Positions 48,152-59,782 of a DNA stretch of 64,000 nt are shown here, piece by piece (positions within the stretch are counted from its first letter, which is position 1; each line of letters opens with the position of its first letter). Where the stretch lies: contig NC_081413.1 in the NCBI RefSeq assembly GCF_030272615.1, positions 554,615,136 through 554,679,135 of the forward strand, in the 5' to 3' direction. A model generated the notes under the pieces. It had not been told where the DNA came from. It ran no database searches and saw only the letters and a list, made by a program, of their open reading frames with translations. This DNA comes from Cryptomeria japonica (lineage: Eukaryota; Streptophyta; Pinopsida; Cupressales; Cupressaceae). Position numbers and translations under genes: made by a program.

Positions 48152-49409
48152 CCACACTCCTGCAACATCTCATTAGTATGCATCGTAGAACGAATATGAC
48201 ATAAAAATTCATGGTACGTTGAAAACTTTGCATGGTACTTGCAACAACAAGTATTACGAATCTTAAGAGGAACACAATAAAATGGCTTAAAAGATTCAAA
48301 GGCCCCTTGTGATATTTGCAAAGTTGGATATACTTCACAGTTTTTTTTGTACAATATTGTTTGGCTTGATTCCAAGAAATGTTTGGGATGTGGTGTGCGG
48401 TCTCGATTGTCGATTCTTAATTTAAAACATCCTTTACATTGGGTGACACTCTATAATTAGAGTGCCAAAATTGTTGAATCTCCTCCTTCACATTGTCATT
48501 CAACTTTCTATCAACACGTGGAAGCCTCCCATCAAAATTCCAGGTATCTTGTTGAAGTGGATCGTCAAGTCTTTGTCTTTGTGCAAGTTCTCTATCCAAA
48601 GTTTTATGGTTTATGTTAAAATCAACACAAGTTTGTCTCATTTGATGAGCCTTCTTCAATTGATGGCTTAATAAGGAGGTTTTAATCACTCTTTGAGTGA
48701 CTCTCTTATCTCTTTCTTTGGTATTCTTTCCAATAGAATTGAGAGCGTCAAATAGATTTTTGGCAATAATAGAATTTCTCTCCATCTTCTTGTTCATATG
48801 AATGTTCAATTTGTTTAGCAATGGTCTCATCTTTATCATCTTTAGCTATTGAACAAAGAGTTGGCATTGCTCGCTCAATGTCTTATTGCTAAAATTTTGG
48901 TTGAAAAGTTGTGTAGCCCACAACTGAACGGTTCTTGTTGACCTCTTGCCTTCAAGATTTGCAATAATATTCTCATCGATTTCAAGTAACCATTTTGGGG
49001 TTCTTGAAGGTCTTGGATTTGGTATTTGTCTTTCATCAATGAGAGGGTCTTCATTTCTAAAGTAATTAGGTGTTACATATGGTTCACTTGGTTGAGCAAT
49101 TCCACCTTCAATGTCAAAATTTTCCACGTTTTCACGTCCAATGTCAAAATTTTCCACATGTTCACCTCCTATGTCAAAATTTTCCACATGTTGAGCATTT
49201 TCATTATCCCTTTCAACATTTTCAAAAATTTCACTTTCAAAATCTACATTTTCATTTTCAATAACTTGTGACACATTTTCAAATTCAATTTCCTCTTCAC
49301 TTGAAGTAACATTAGCAATATTTAACATATCTTGTCTTCTCCTCCTATGACCTTCTCCATCTCTTTCTCTATACACTTTAATTTGGTCATTTGAAAGTTT
49401 CTTTTGCAT
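48152..49409 (-). pseudogene. DDE-transposase-like gene, N-terminal part
   Basis: ATG 49409 is preceded directly by an in-frame TAA, which supports this start. The frame runs 187 codons to a TAG at 48846, continues in the same frame 140 codons to about 48417, then needs one shift and runs to the copia insertion at 48151. The first part is basic, then acidic, with three tandem units like HVENFDIGGE (49117-49200). The middle is rich in K, R and N, with coiled-coil character (48417-48839). The end is cysteine and histidine rich (NTCCCKYHAKFSTYHEFLCH), possibly a zinc-binding fold. Joining 48152 to 40383 across the duplicated ccaca keeps the frame. The protein was about 940 residues. Confidence 0.6.
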
Positions 49410-49760
49410 TTAGACTTCCGACAACTACTACTCCCCATTTACCTCCACAAACATGCTGCTAAATGATTGACAATGTAAGATTTGACTTTAAGAGTCTCTC
49501 AAAAGCATAAATTTGTCTCAACCTATCTGAAAACCCGTGATCATCGACAAAAAGTAGAATATGTAGATTGTGGGCCGTTGGAATCCACAAAATGGCCCAC
49601 AAGGCTCTTTATTATTTACAAAAATCGGATATCCAATTTTAATGTATAAATTTGTGGTCCCAAAATTTTTTCCCTTTGCCACCTTATTTTTTTACTTTTG
49701 CCACATTAATGGAAATGATAGAAATCGGATATCTGATATATAATTTTATTACTCATATTT
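49410..49760. other. 5' flank of transposase-like gene
   Basis: No gene is seen. The motif aaaatcggatatccaat lies at about 49620 and agaaatcggatatctgat at about 49722, related to copies near 33284 and 33785 on the other side of the gene. Between them are tttgccacctta and ttttgccacatta, a direct pair. The stretch could be the promoter and terminal region of an element that carried the gene. Confidence 0.45.
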
Positions 49761-49846
49761 TAGAGAGAGAGAGAGAGAGATCGGGGGAGGAGGAGAGAGA
49801 GAGATTAGGGGGGAGAGAGGGAGAGAGAGAGAGAGAGAGAGAGAAT
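49761..49846. repeat. GA microsatellite
   Basis: Runs of (GA)n are interrupted by ggggga and gaggag. The tract borders the inverted-unit array that starts about 49855. Open frames across it are simple-repeat artefacts. Confidence 0.92.
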
Positions 49847-49854
49847 ATGTTGTT

Positions 49855-52800
49855 GTTAGGGGTCATACGACAACATACGACCCCTTATGATGCCATACAG
49901 TGTCATTAGGGGTCATATGGTGTCCTAAGGGGTTGTAGAACACAATATGACCCCTTAGGACATCATATGACCCCTTAAGACACCAAATTGTGTTGTTAGG
50001 GGTCATATGGTTTCCTAAGGGGTTTTAGGACATAATATGACCCCTTAGGACACCATAGGAACCATAACGACCCAATGTGGTGTCATAAGGGGTCATATGT
50101 TGTCCTTAGGGGTCATATTGTGTCCTACGACCCCTTAGGACACAATATGACCCATAACGACACAATTTGGTGTCTTAAGGGGTCATATGGTGTCCCATGA
50201 CCCCTTATGACCCCTTAGGGCACCATATGACCCCTAACAACACCATATGGTGTCATAAGGGGTCCTATGGTGTCCATACGGGTCATATGGTGTCCTAAAA
50301 CCTCTTAGGAAACCATATGACCCCTTAAGACACCAAATTATGTCGTTAGGGGTTATATGGTGTCCTAAGGGGTCGTAGGACACAATATGACCCCTAAGGA
50401 CAACATACAACCCCTTATGACACCATATTGGGTCGTTATGGGTACTATGGTGTCCTAAGGGGTCATATTATGTCCTACGACCTCTTAGGACACTATATGA
50501 CCCCTAACGACACAATTTTGTGTCTTAAGGGGTCATATGGTGTCCTAAGGGGTCATATTGTGTCCTACAACCCCTTAGGACACCATATGACCCCTAACGA
50601 CACCATATGGTGTCATAAGGGGTCGTATGTTGTCCTTAGGCATCATATGGTGTCCCACGACCCCTTATGACCCCTTAGGACACCATATGACCCCTTAAGA
50701 CACCAAATTGTGTCGGTATGGGTCATATTGTATCCTAAAGGGTCATGGGACACCATACGACCCCTAAAGACAACATACGACCTCTTATGACACCATATTG
50801 GGTCGTTATGGGTCCTATGGTGTCCATAGGGGTCATATTGTGTCCTACGACCCCTTAGGACACAATATGATCTCTTAAGACACCAAATTGTGTCGTTAGG
50901 GGTCATATGGTGTCCTAATGGGTCGTAGGACACAATATGACCCCTAAGGACAACATACGACCCCTTAGGACACCATAGGACCCATAAGGACCCAATATGG
51001 TGTCATAAGGGGTCGTATGTTGTCCTTAGGGGTCATATTGTGTCCTACGACCCATTAGGACACCATATGACCCCTAACGACACAATTTGGTGTCTTAAGA
51101 GATCATATTGTGTCCTAAGGGGTCGTAGGACACAATATGACCCCTATGGACACCATAGGACCCATAACGACCCAATATGGTGTCATAAGAGGTCGTATGT
51201 TGTCTTTAGGGGTCGTATGGTGTCCCATGATCCTTTAGGACACAATATGACCCATAACGACCCCTTAGGACACCATATGACCCCTTAAGACACCAGATTG
51301 TATCGTTAGGGATCATATGTTGTTCTAAGGGGTCGTAGGACATAATATGACCCCTCAGAACACAATATGACCCCTAACGATACCATATGGTGTCATAAGG
51401 GGTCATATGTTGTCCTTATGGATCATATGGTGTCCCATGACCCCTTATGACCTCTTAGGGCACCATATGACCCCTTATGAAACCATATTGCCTCGTTATG
51501 GGTCCTATGGTTTCCTAAGGGGTCATATTATGTCCTACGACCCCTTAGGATACCATATGACCCCTAACAACACAATTTGTTGTCTTAAGGGGTCATATTA
51601 TGTCCTATGACCCCTTAGGACACCATATTATCACTAACAACACAATTTGGTGTCTTAAGGGGTCATATGGTGTCTTAAGGGGTTGTAGGACATCATATGA
51701 CCCCTATGGACACCATAGGAACCCTTATGACACCATATAGTGTTGTTAGGGGTCATATGGTGTCTTAAGGGCTCATAGGACACCATATGACCCCTAAGGA
51801 AAACATACGACCTCTTATTACACCATATGGTGTCATTAGGGGTCATACGGTGTCTTTAGGGGTCATATGGTGTCCTAAGGGGTCATATTGTGTCCTAGAA
51901 CCCCTTAGGACATATGACCCCTTAAGACACCAAATTGTGTCCTAAGGGGTCATGGGACACCATATGACCCCTAAGGACAACATACAACATCTTATGACAC
52001 CATATTGGGTCATTATGGGTCCTATGGTGTCCATAAGGGTCATATTGTGTCCTACGCTACCTTAGGACACCATATGATCCCTTAAGACACCAAATTGTGC
52101 CGTTAGGGGTCATATGGTGTCCTAAGGGGTTGTAGGACACCATAAGACCCCTAAGGACAACATACGATCTCTTATGACACCATATTGGGTCATTATGGGT
52201 CCTATGGTGTCCATAGGGGTCATATTGTGTTCTACGACCCATTAGGACACCATATGACCCCTTAAGACACAAAATTGTTTCTCTAGGGGTCATATGGTGT
52301 CTTAAGGGGTTGTAAGACACAATATGACCCGTAAGGACAACATATGACCCCTTATGACCCCTTAAGACACCATATGACCCCTTAAGACACCAAATTGTGT
52401 TGTTATGGGTCATATTATGTCCTAAGGGGTCATGGGACACCATATGACCACTAAAGACAACATACGACCCCTTATGACACCATATGGGGTCGTTATGGGT
52501 CCTATGGTGTCCATAGAGGTCATATTATGTCCTACGACCCCTTAGGATACCATATGACCCCTTAAGACACCAAATTGTGTCGTTATGGGTCATATTGTGT
52601 CCTAAGAGGTCCTAGGACACAATATGACCCCTTAGGACACCATTTGACCCCTAACGACACCATATGGTGTCCTAAGGGGTTGTATATTGTCCTTAGGAGT
52701 CATATGGTGTCCCATGACCCATTAGGATACCATATGACCCCTAACAACTCCATATGGTGTCATAAGGAGGACCCCTTATGACACCAAATTGAGTTGTTAG

Positions 52801-54495
52801 GGGTAGTATGGTGTCCTAACGGGTCATAGGACACAATATGACCCCTTAAGACACCAAAATATGTCATTAGGGGTCATATGGTGTCCTAAGGGGTCGTAGG
52901 ACATAATATGACCCCTTAGGACACCATAGGACCCTTAACGACCCAATATGGTTTCATAAGGGGTCGTATGGTGTCCTAAGGTATCATAAGGGGTCATGGG
53001 ACACCATATGACCCCTAAGGACAACATACGACCCCTTATGACACCATATGGTATCGTTAGGGGTCATATGGTGTCCTAAGGGGTCATATTGTGTCCTAGG
53101 ACCCCTTAGGACACCGTATGACCCCTTAAGACACCAAATTGTATCGTTATGGGTCATATTGTGCCCTAAGGGGTCATGAGACACCATATGACCCCTAAAG
53201 ACAACATACGACCTCTTATGACACCATATTGGGTCGTTATGGGTCCTATGGTCTCCATAGGGATCATATTATGTCCTATGACCCCTTAAGACACCATATG
53301 ACACCTTAAGACACCAAATTGTGTCGTTATGGGTCATATTATGTCCTAAGAGGTTGTAGGACATCATATGACCCCTAAGGACAACATACAACCTCTTATG
53401 ACACCATATTGGGTCGTTATGGGTCCTATGGTGTCCATAGGGGTCATATTGTGTCCTCCGACTCCTTAGGACACCATATGATCGCTTAAGACACCAAATT
53501 GTGTCATTAGGGGTCATATGGTGTCCTAAGGGGTTGTAGGACATGATATGACCCCTAAGGACAACATATGACCCCTTATGATACCATATTGGGTTGTTAT
53601 GGGTCCTATGGAGTGCTAAGGGGTCATTTTATGTCTTACGACCCCTTAGGACACCTTAGGATCCATAACAACCCAATATGGTGTCATAAGGGGTTGTATG
53701 TTGTCCTTAGGGGTCATCTTGTGTCCTACGACCCCTTAGGACACCATATGACCCCCGACGACACAATTTGGTGTCTTAAGGGATCTTATGGTGTCCTAAG
53801 GGTTCATAGGACACAATATGACCCCTATGGGCACCATAGGATGCATAACGACCCTATATGGTGTCATAAGTGGTCGTATATTGTCTTTAGGGCTCATATG
53901 GTGTCTCAAGACCCCTTAGGACACAATATAACCCATAACGACACAACTTGGTGTCTTAAGGGGTCATATGGTGTCCTAAGGGGTCGTAGGACACAATATG
54001 ACCTCTATGGACACTATAGGACCCATAACGACCCAATATGGTGTCATAAGAGGTTGTATGTTGTTTTTAGGGGTCATATGGTGTCCCATGACCCCTTAGG
54101 ACATAATATGACCCATAACGACACAATTTGGTGTCTTAAGGGGTCATATGGTGTCCTTAGGGGTCCTAGGACACAATATGACCCCTTAGGACACCATATA
54201 ACCCCTAACGACACCATATGATGTCGTTAGGGGTTATATGGTGTCCTAAGGGGTCATATTGTGTCCCATGACCCCTTGTGACACCTTAGGACACCATACG
54301 ACCCCTTCTGACACCATATTGGGTTGTTATGGGTCTTATGGCGTCCTAAGGGGTCATATTATGTCCTATGATCCCTTAGGACACCATATGACCCCTAACG
54401 GCACAATTTGGTGTTTTAAGGGTCATATGGTGTCCTAAGGGGTCATATTGTGTCCTATGACTCCTTAGGACACCATATGACCCCTAACGACACAA
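49855..54495. repeat. 4.6 kb array of alternating inverted 22-30 bp units
   Basis: The array is built from one short unit, close to ggggtcatatggtgtcctaa, and its reverse complement, alternating along 4.6 kb. A larger period of about 180 bases is seen where ccatattgggtcgttatggg recurs at 53223, 53403 and 53583, and where ggtgtcataag recurs near 53862 and 54042. Because units run both ways and periods are near multiples of three, both strands show long open frames with almost the same protein (for example 53568-54221). These are artefacts. The array starts next to a GA microsatellite and ends at 54495, where a stretch shared with the LRR units begins. Confidence 0.9.
50712..51261. repeat. Large near-perfect inverted repeat
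   Basis: Arms at 50712-50967 and 51006-51261 (256 bases each) are reverse complements with three mismatches that I counted, around a 38-base spacer. The rest of the array is far more diverged between units, so this pair arose or was homogenised recently. It could extrude as a cruciform, and a transcript would fold into a long hairpin. Confidence 0.9.
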
Positions 54496-54859
54496 TTGTG
54501 ATGCATGGGGCCATTTCATTCATGCGTCGGGCTCTTCCAGTAGGAAGAGGCACATGTGACTTATGTCTGTGGTTGAGTGGAAAAGCCCTTGATGATGCTC
54601 TCCCTCTCCCATGTTGTACCGAGTTATGCATTTGTTTCTTCAAGAAGTCCATTGCTCTGTAATTTATTAACCCTTCTCTCTCTTTCATTAAAATTTAATA
54701 ATATTTAATTGTTAGTTGATTTCCTTTATACTGAAATGGTAGTTAGCTAGTAGTTAAGTTAGTTCAAGTAACAATTTCATTTTCAGTTGAGCTTAATTGC
54801 AATGCAATTTCCTTTTAGTAGAATCATTAAAAGTTAATGAAATTTTCCATTTAAGAATT
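54496..54859 (+). other. Junction segment after the inverted array
   Basis: The first 25 bases, starting ttgtgatgcatggggcc, match the start of the LRR-bearing segments at 24491 and 57938, then sequence diverges. The next 150 bases have balanced composition and an open frame (to about 54660) without a recognisable domain. It contains paired ggctcttcc and ggaagaggc, a small hairpin. From 54680 it is AT-rich. No gene is supported. Confidence 0.45.
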
Positions 54860-54977
54860 TTTGGTTGTTACACTATGTATTGTGTTGAACACAACTACAA
54901 TTATGTTTGTCATGTCCTCCTTAGAATGTGATAAATTCTACTAAAAGTATATAAAAATCACTACCATTACTATTGAT

Positions 54978-55282
54978 AAGCAATCAAATGATGCTTGTGA
55001 GTGCTACAAAGATTAAATAGACATTCTATAATAGCATTGAAGTCATTGATAATTTGAGTGAGAGTAATATCATTGGCCATTAGATGGTTTTAGAATGACA
55101 TGCAAGGCATACATGAGACTGACATTTTAATAATGAAGAAAGTGGGATTTAGTGATGAAGAGGCTAATTATAAGAAAATTTCTAAGGGAGGACACAACTC
55201 TAGACTAGAATCTTTAACATCAACATCTTATCAAGCTCAATGGCTTCTAAACTCACCATGGACTAAAACTTCATATTTATGA
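54978..55282 (+). pseudogene. Receptor-like kinase N-lobe fragment (copy B)
   Basis: The frame reads TFYNSIEVIDNLSESNIIGH and then a stop, matching TFYDIIEAIDNLSGSYIIGL in copy A. The glycine-rich loop has been lost by small indels. The later part (55100-55282) is open for 60 codons without a domain. It is a remnant. Confidence 0.6.
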
Positions 55283-57000
55283 GTGTACGGCTGATGTAAA
55301 TCTTTGACGACAATGGTGGCGCCTATTTGGAGATTTGGACTTGCATGGTTTTTCGATGTCAACACTTTGGTAACATCTAGAATCATCATGTCTATTATCA
55401 TTGTGACCATTTGATATTTTTCAGTATATATATTTTTTTTATTTTTCTTTGGAGTAGGTTATGATTGCAAATGCAAAGGTTCTTAGTTATATAGCAAACA
55501 AGGAAAGTGTGTTTCATTATTTAGTTCATTTTTTAGATATACTTCTTATAAATTTGTATATTAAAGATATTTTGATAAGGTCCAATTCGTATAAATTATA
55601 TGAATGATTTTGTAAGCATTTGCTACTATATTATGATATTTAATAATTGAATCTATTGTTGCGGTATTTAGTATTTTCTTTCTCTATTTTTTATGTGAGC
55701 TAGTTAGTAGATTCATAATGCTTGTCCATGAAAAAATAATTAAAAAATGAAGAAGATCAAATAAAAGAGTTTATATATTAAAGATATGATAGAGTGTACC
55801 ATTAAGCTAACCATGTAGGAATTGATTTCCATGAAAAAAAGTGATAAACAACTAGAAAATGATGACAAGGTGTCTATAACTATTGTTAAGGGTGTAAGAT
55901 TGTCATAATTCCATCGTTTATACGTAGTAATAATCACTACAAACAAATTATTTACAAATATTATCATTAAAAATGTACACAAATTAAAACATTGGTACAA
56001 TGATAGTAAAAAATATAATTCATGTTGTTATTTGACAACCTCACTTTACACTCCTAAGAATATTTTTACATGAATGACTACTCTTGGAAAACAAAATGGA
56101 ATTCAAAACAAAAACCAGAATGGATTTCACTTAGGTTATCGTTTGTATCTATCAATGAGATGAAACTTTTTAGTTATCTTGCATGCCCATGAATGAATGA
56201 AAATTGACAATATTGATGAAAGATGATTAAAGTTGTCTAAATGTGATTATAAATACATATTCATGATTTTCTCTTTTATTACTATGCTAGTTTTATGCAA
56301 GAGACTATTTTTTATGATATGGTATTATAAGTTGTTAGAGACAAATATTTGTGCATTGAAATTCAAAATCATAAAATGGAACCATGGAAAGTCAAACAAT
56401 AGTTGTTGTTTAGGTTTTTTTATGTTCTTCATGTATGTCAAATTACACTATTTTTATTTGGATTCTACAATTAAAAGTGTGATAATAAAAGTATAAACTG
56501 TTAATTTTGTTGATGAAAGCAAGTATATATTGAGTTCTTTTGGCAAAAAGAAGAATGATTATGTGGTTTGAATTAAAATGATAGTATCATTAGTTTGTAC
56601 ATCCCACATATCTATATCAAAAGAAAAAAAATCTTAATATTCTTCATCCATTTAAATCATGTTTTTCTATCTTAATATGAGTTCTATTTTTTGTCTACAT
56701 TGTATATAAGTTCTAATTCTATATGTCATATCTAACAATAGAAGATATTATATGAATATCAATTCATGCTTTCCTCCAATCATATTACATATGTGACTAC
56801 TATATGTAACATTTTCAATTTAAATTATTATGTAAATAGTCTCTTTTTTTCTCATGTTCACATAGTTTACAAATATTTCACTCATACATGTAGCAATGCC
56901 ACACTAATACAAAATCTTGCGAGAACCTGGTATAGACTAATAATACAAGATCCTTATATGACCAAACACATTAGAAATCACCTATGGAATACCAAGAATT

Positions 57001-57138
57001 ATCAATTAGAAATCCACATAATTTGAAACCACATCCACAATAGAAGCCAACTATGAAATACCACGAATCATCAATTAGAAATCCACATAATTTGAAACCA
57101 CTGCATCCACATTAAAAGCCAACTATGAAATACCATAA
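57001..57138 (+). repeat. Two tandem copies of a 69-bp unit
   Basis: The block atcaattagaaatccacata occurs at 57001 and 57070, 69 bases apart. Copy A has one unit (near 23519). The duplication lies in the presumed body of the tRNA-like SINE. Confidence 0.8.
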
Positions 57139-57177
57139 GTCACAACTTTAGAATTCTATATTAGATATTTCTATAAA

Positions 57178-57246
57178 GATTAAAACTTGGGCCTTTATAA
57201 TGATAACCCAATACTTTAAATGACTAATTTAATTCATTGGACTGTT
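57178..57246 (-). repeat. tRNA-like SINE head (copy B)
   Basis: It is the counterpart of 23625-23692. On the minus strand the A-box-like region reads ttagtcatttaaagta and the B-box-like region caagttttaat. The shared position in three copies shows insertion before duplication. Confidence 0.4.
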
Positions 57247-57537
57247 AGAATATTACACTAATTTAGTTTATAGATTAAAATAATATAAATAATACTAATT
57301 AATTGTTAAGAAATAAACTTAGTTTGCTTTGCAAATAAGCCACGGAAATGTAATGCAAGAATAATCCTGATTGAAATCAAAATTCATTTCATTTGCAATT
57401 TATTGATGTAAATTTGTATCTGGTTTTTCGTGCTCAACCATTTCAATATGTTATTCTTGTACTAATGATTGAAGTACTGTGCTTTTCAAGAATGCATATA
57501 TGCTGCAATGTATAAAGAAGTATTTGTGAGTGAGAAA

Positions 57538-57687
57538 AGCATGGCAAAGTTCAGTGGTCTACTCCACTGTGGAGGAAAATATAGAGAGGCGTTACACTGT
57601 AAGACTGCACACAAAGAAAGTTCTATTTACACTACAGTCAATGCTCCATTAGGTATTGTTCATGGCTTAAACAGATTGTTTTGTTAA
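57538..57687 (+). pseudogene. Possible kinase subdomain VIa fragment (copy B)
   Basis: The open frame includes NAPLGIVHGLNRLF, comparable to the N-I-A-x-G-I-A-H-G-L-x-Y-L-H stretch before the catalytic loop of plant receptor kinases. It stops at TAA just after. No HRD or DFG motif follows. The upstream residues (GLLHCGGKYREALHC) are not recognised. Confidence 0.35.
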
Positions 57688-57937
57688 CCTATAGAGATGA
57701 AGCAGTGAAGGTTGTGTGATGATGAGAAAGAAACATCAAGAATAGATTTTGTTCATTTGATAAGTTCTAAAACTTTGATCATTCTTGATAACATCCTGTT
57801 TCTACTGAACTGAACATGTGAGAGAGAAGAAAACATATGTTTTTGTGAATGTGGTAACCATGAGATTTGGAATATGGTTGGTGATAAGGCAAGAGAAGTG
57901 CACATTATGATGGATGTGTGCACAGTTTTTTGTTTGT

Positions 57938-58360
57938 TGTGATGCATGGGGCCATTTCATTGAGTGGTGACAGCCAAGGCAGTAGCCTGGTTGGACTTCA
58001 ATTAGAAGTTGGGGAGCACATGAGGGAAAATAACTTCAATTTCTTAACATGGAGAACAATAGATTTTAGGCCCAGATTTCCTTTTTGCTAGGACAGTTAC
58101 AAAACTTATTGATAAGTTTGTGGTCCAATCTTTTGTAATGAGATATTCTAAGTGAGATTGGCTGCTTGACAAGTTTTTAGCATTCATTGGATCTCAGAAG
58201 AAATAGATTATCAGGCCCCATTCCTCCATAGCTAGGAGGCTTATAAAAACTTTAGAATGGAATTTGTTACACAATGGACTCAATGATGTGATTCCTGCAC
58301 AATGTGGAGAATGTGGGGAACTAGTGAACCTGCTTTTAGGCCTTGTTCTTGATGCCTTTG
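57938..58360 (+). pseudogene. LRR receptor-kinase ectodomain fragments (copy B)
   Basis: It holds the same LRR pieces as copy A: SSLVGLQLEVGEHM near 57985; SLDLRRNRLSGPIPP then TAG at 58229-58231 and LGGL; and LNDVIPAQCGECGELVNL near 58285. The identical stop at the same codon as copy A means the ancestor was already broken. LNDVIPAQ here is nearer the LRR consensus than the LDDVIPAQ of copy A. Confidence 0.75.
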
Positions 58361-59510
58361 GTCCATTATAAAAGAAATCTTTCATAGCAAAAAGCAATTT
58401 ATGAGTTGTCTCTGGTAGCAGTTTTGGGCATATTGACAGAGTCCTAATTACAATTTGGTTAACTTTTCTTTTACTCTTGCCACAATATTACTCGTTTGTA
58501 CCATCTAATAGCATCAAGGGACAGGAATGTAAGCTGATCTGATATGAATTTGAAATGTTAATCTCTATTACCCATTTTGAATTCAATTATCTATCCACTG
58601 TACTATGTAAGTTTTTAATTTCTAAATTGTAATATTGACATTTTATTGTTGTATTATTTAACAATAAATAATTAATATATATTTATTTGACTTTAAATTT
58701 CTACTTTTAAAGGTTCGATTGTAAGTACGTCATGAACATTATATATATATATATATATTGACATTTTACAACAGAGATATCAAATGAGACCGGTTCAAGA
58801 TGATGGGAGTCATGTATGATGGCAAATATATTTTTAGTAATGAATAATAATTCTTTTGTGCAACATGATGCTGATGCAGACCACTGAGTTTTCTATAGAT
58901 AAAACACACCTGAAATCTATTATAGAAGTGATTTTAATTTCTCTTAAGAAGTTTTGGAAGAGCTGTTTATGGATCAGACTCTGGTAGTTTTTGTATCAAC
59001 TTTTCAAATCACACTCTGTGATCCATCGTCAAGATGATTGACTGCTATCAGAGAGTAAATTGAGTGAGTAGTAGACCAGTCCAGCTTAAAAAGAGGAGGG
59101 AGAAAAGAAAGTTGACATAAGAAATGAGGTAAGAGGGACGAAAATTAAAACTTAATGAAAAAAGATTCTCTCTCTTCTTAAAATCTCTTCTTTTAAAAGA
59201 TCTCCTACTCTTCTTAGAATCTTATTAAGAAGGTTAAAAAGAAAATATCACATGCTCTTCTTAGAATTTTGTCTCTTAAAATAACATGATTTTGAAAACT
59301 AAATCAATTAACTTGCACCAAGCATTGGCTTACAATCATAATAGTAAGAATCAAAAAAATAAATTATAAGTCAATTCAATTAGTTCAACATGACTTTTAA
59401 TACAACACACTGCCAAACTAAATCAGATACGTACTAATTTAGACTATTGTCTATGTACAAATCAGAATACATTATTAATCAGATTTCTTAATTAATTTGA
59501 AAATCAAAAT

Positions 59511-59782
59511 GAGCCCACCAGGGATCAAGTCTTGCTAAGTGCAAGGCTCCGACATCATAAGGGATGAGGTTGGGATCGTGCCCCGGGCGAATTTGACGGA
59601 ATGGATACCCCTCAATCTTTGGCTCTTAGGCGAAGAGGTTCAGCCTATTGGCTCGTGCCCCCTTATTGAGTGGCGAAAAATACTTCGTGAAGGCCCTCGC
59701 TGGACTGACAGCTCGCGGACTTCATGCCCTTGCTGGGCTGTCATACTCGCAGATCTAGACCTCCATCAAAAAAAATAAAAAA
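59511..59782 (+). mobile_element. SINE-like GC-rich insert with A-rich tail
   Basis: Copies A and D read straight through this point (aaaatcaaaataaatcataa near 26000, with a one-base variant near 20590), while copy B has about 257 bases of GC-rich sequence here, ending in ccatcaaaaaaaataaaaa. An A-rich tail and empty sites fit a SINE or other short retroposon on the plus strand. It starts gagcccaccagggatcaag. I cannot find convincing A and B boxes, and the target duplication is masked by A-rich sequence. The 79-codon open frame inside it (59539-59778) looks incidental. Confidence 0.6.

Noticed and set aside
33178..49708. Clear terminal inverted repeats for a DNA transposon around the transposase-like gene
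   Set aside because: The best pairing I found by eye matches only about 17 of 23 bases in A-rich sequence, so it does not support a boundary. I kept only the shared internal motif as a lead.
53568..54221. 217-codon open frame with repeated peptide units, and similar frames on both strands from 50428 to 54480
   Set aside because: The array is made of inverted units with periods near multiples of three, so both strands stay open and give almost the same peptide. This is a repeat artefact and not a gene.
34069..54495. CRISPR-like array
   Set aside because: Units are contiguous or inverted, with no unique spacers, and the context is a plant nuclear genome.
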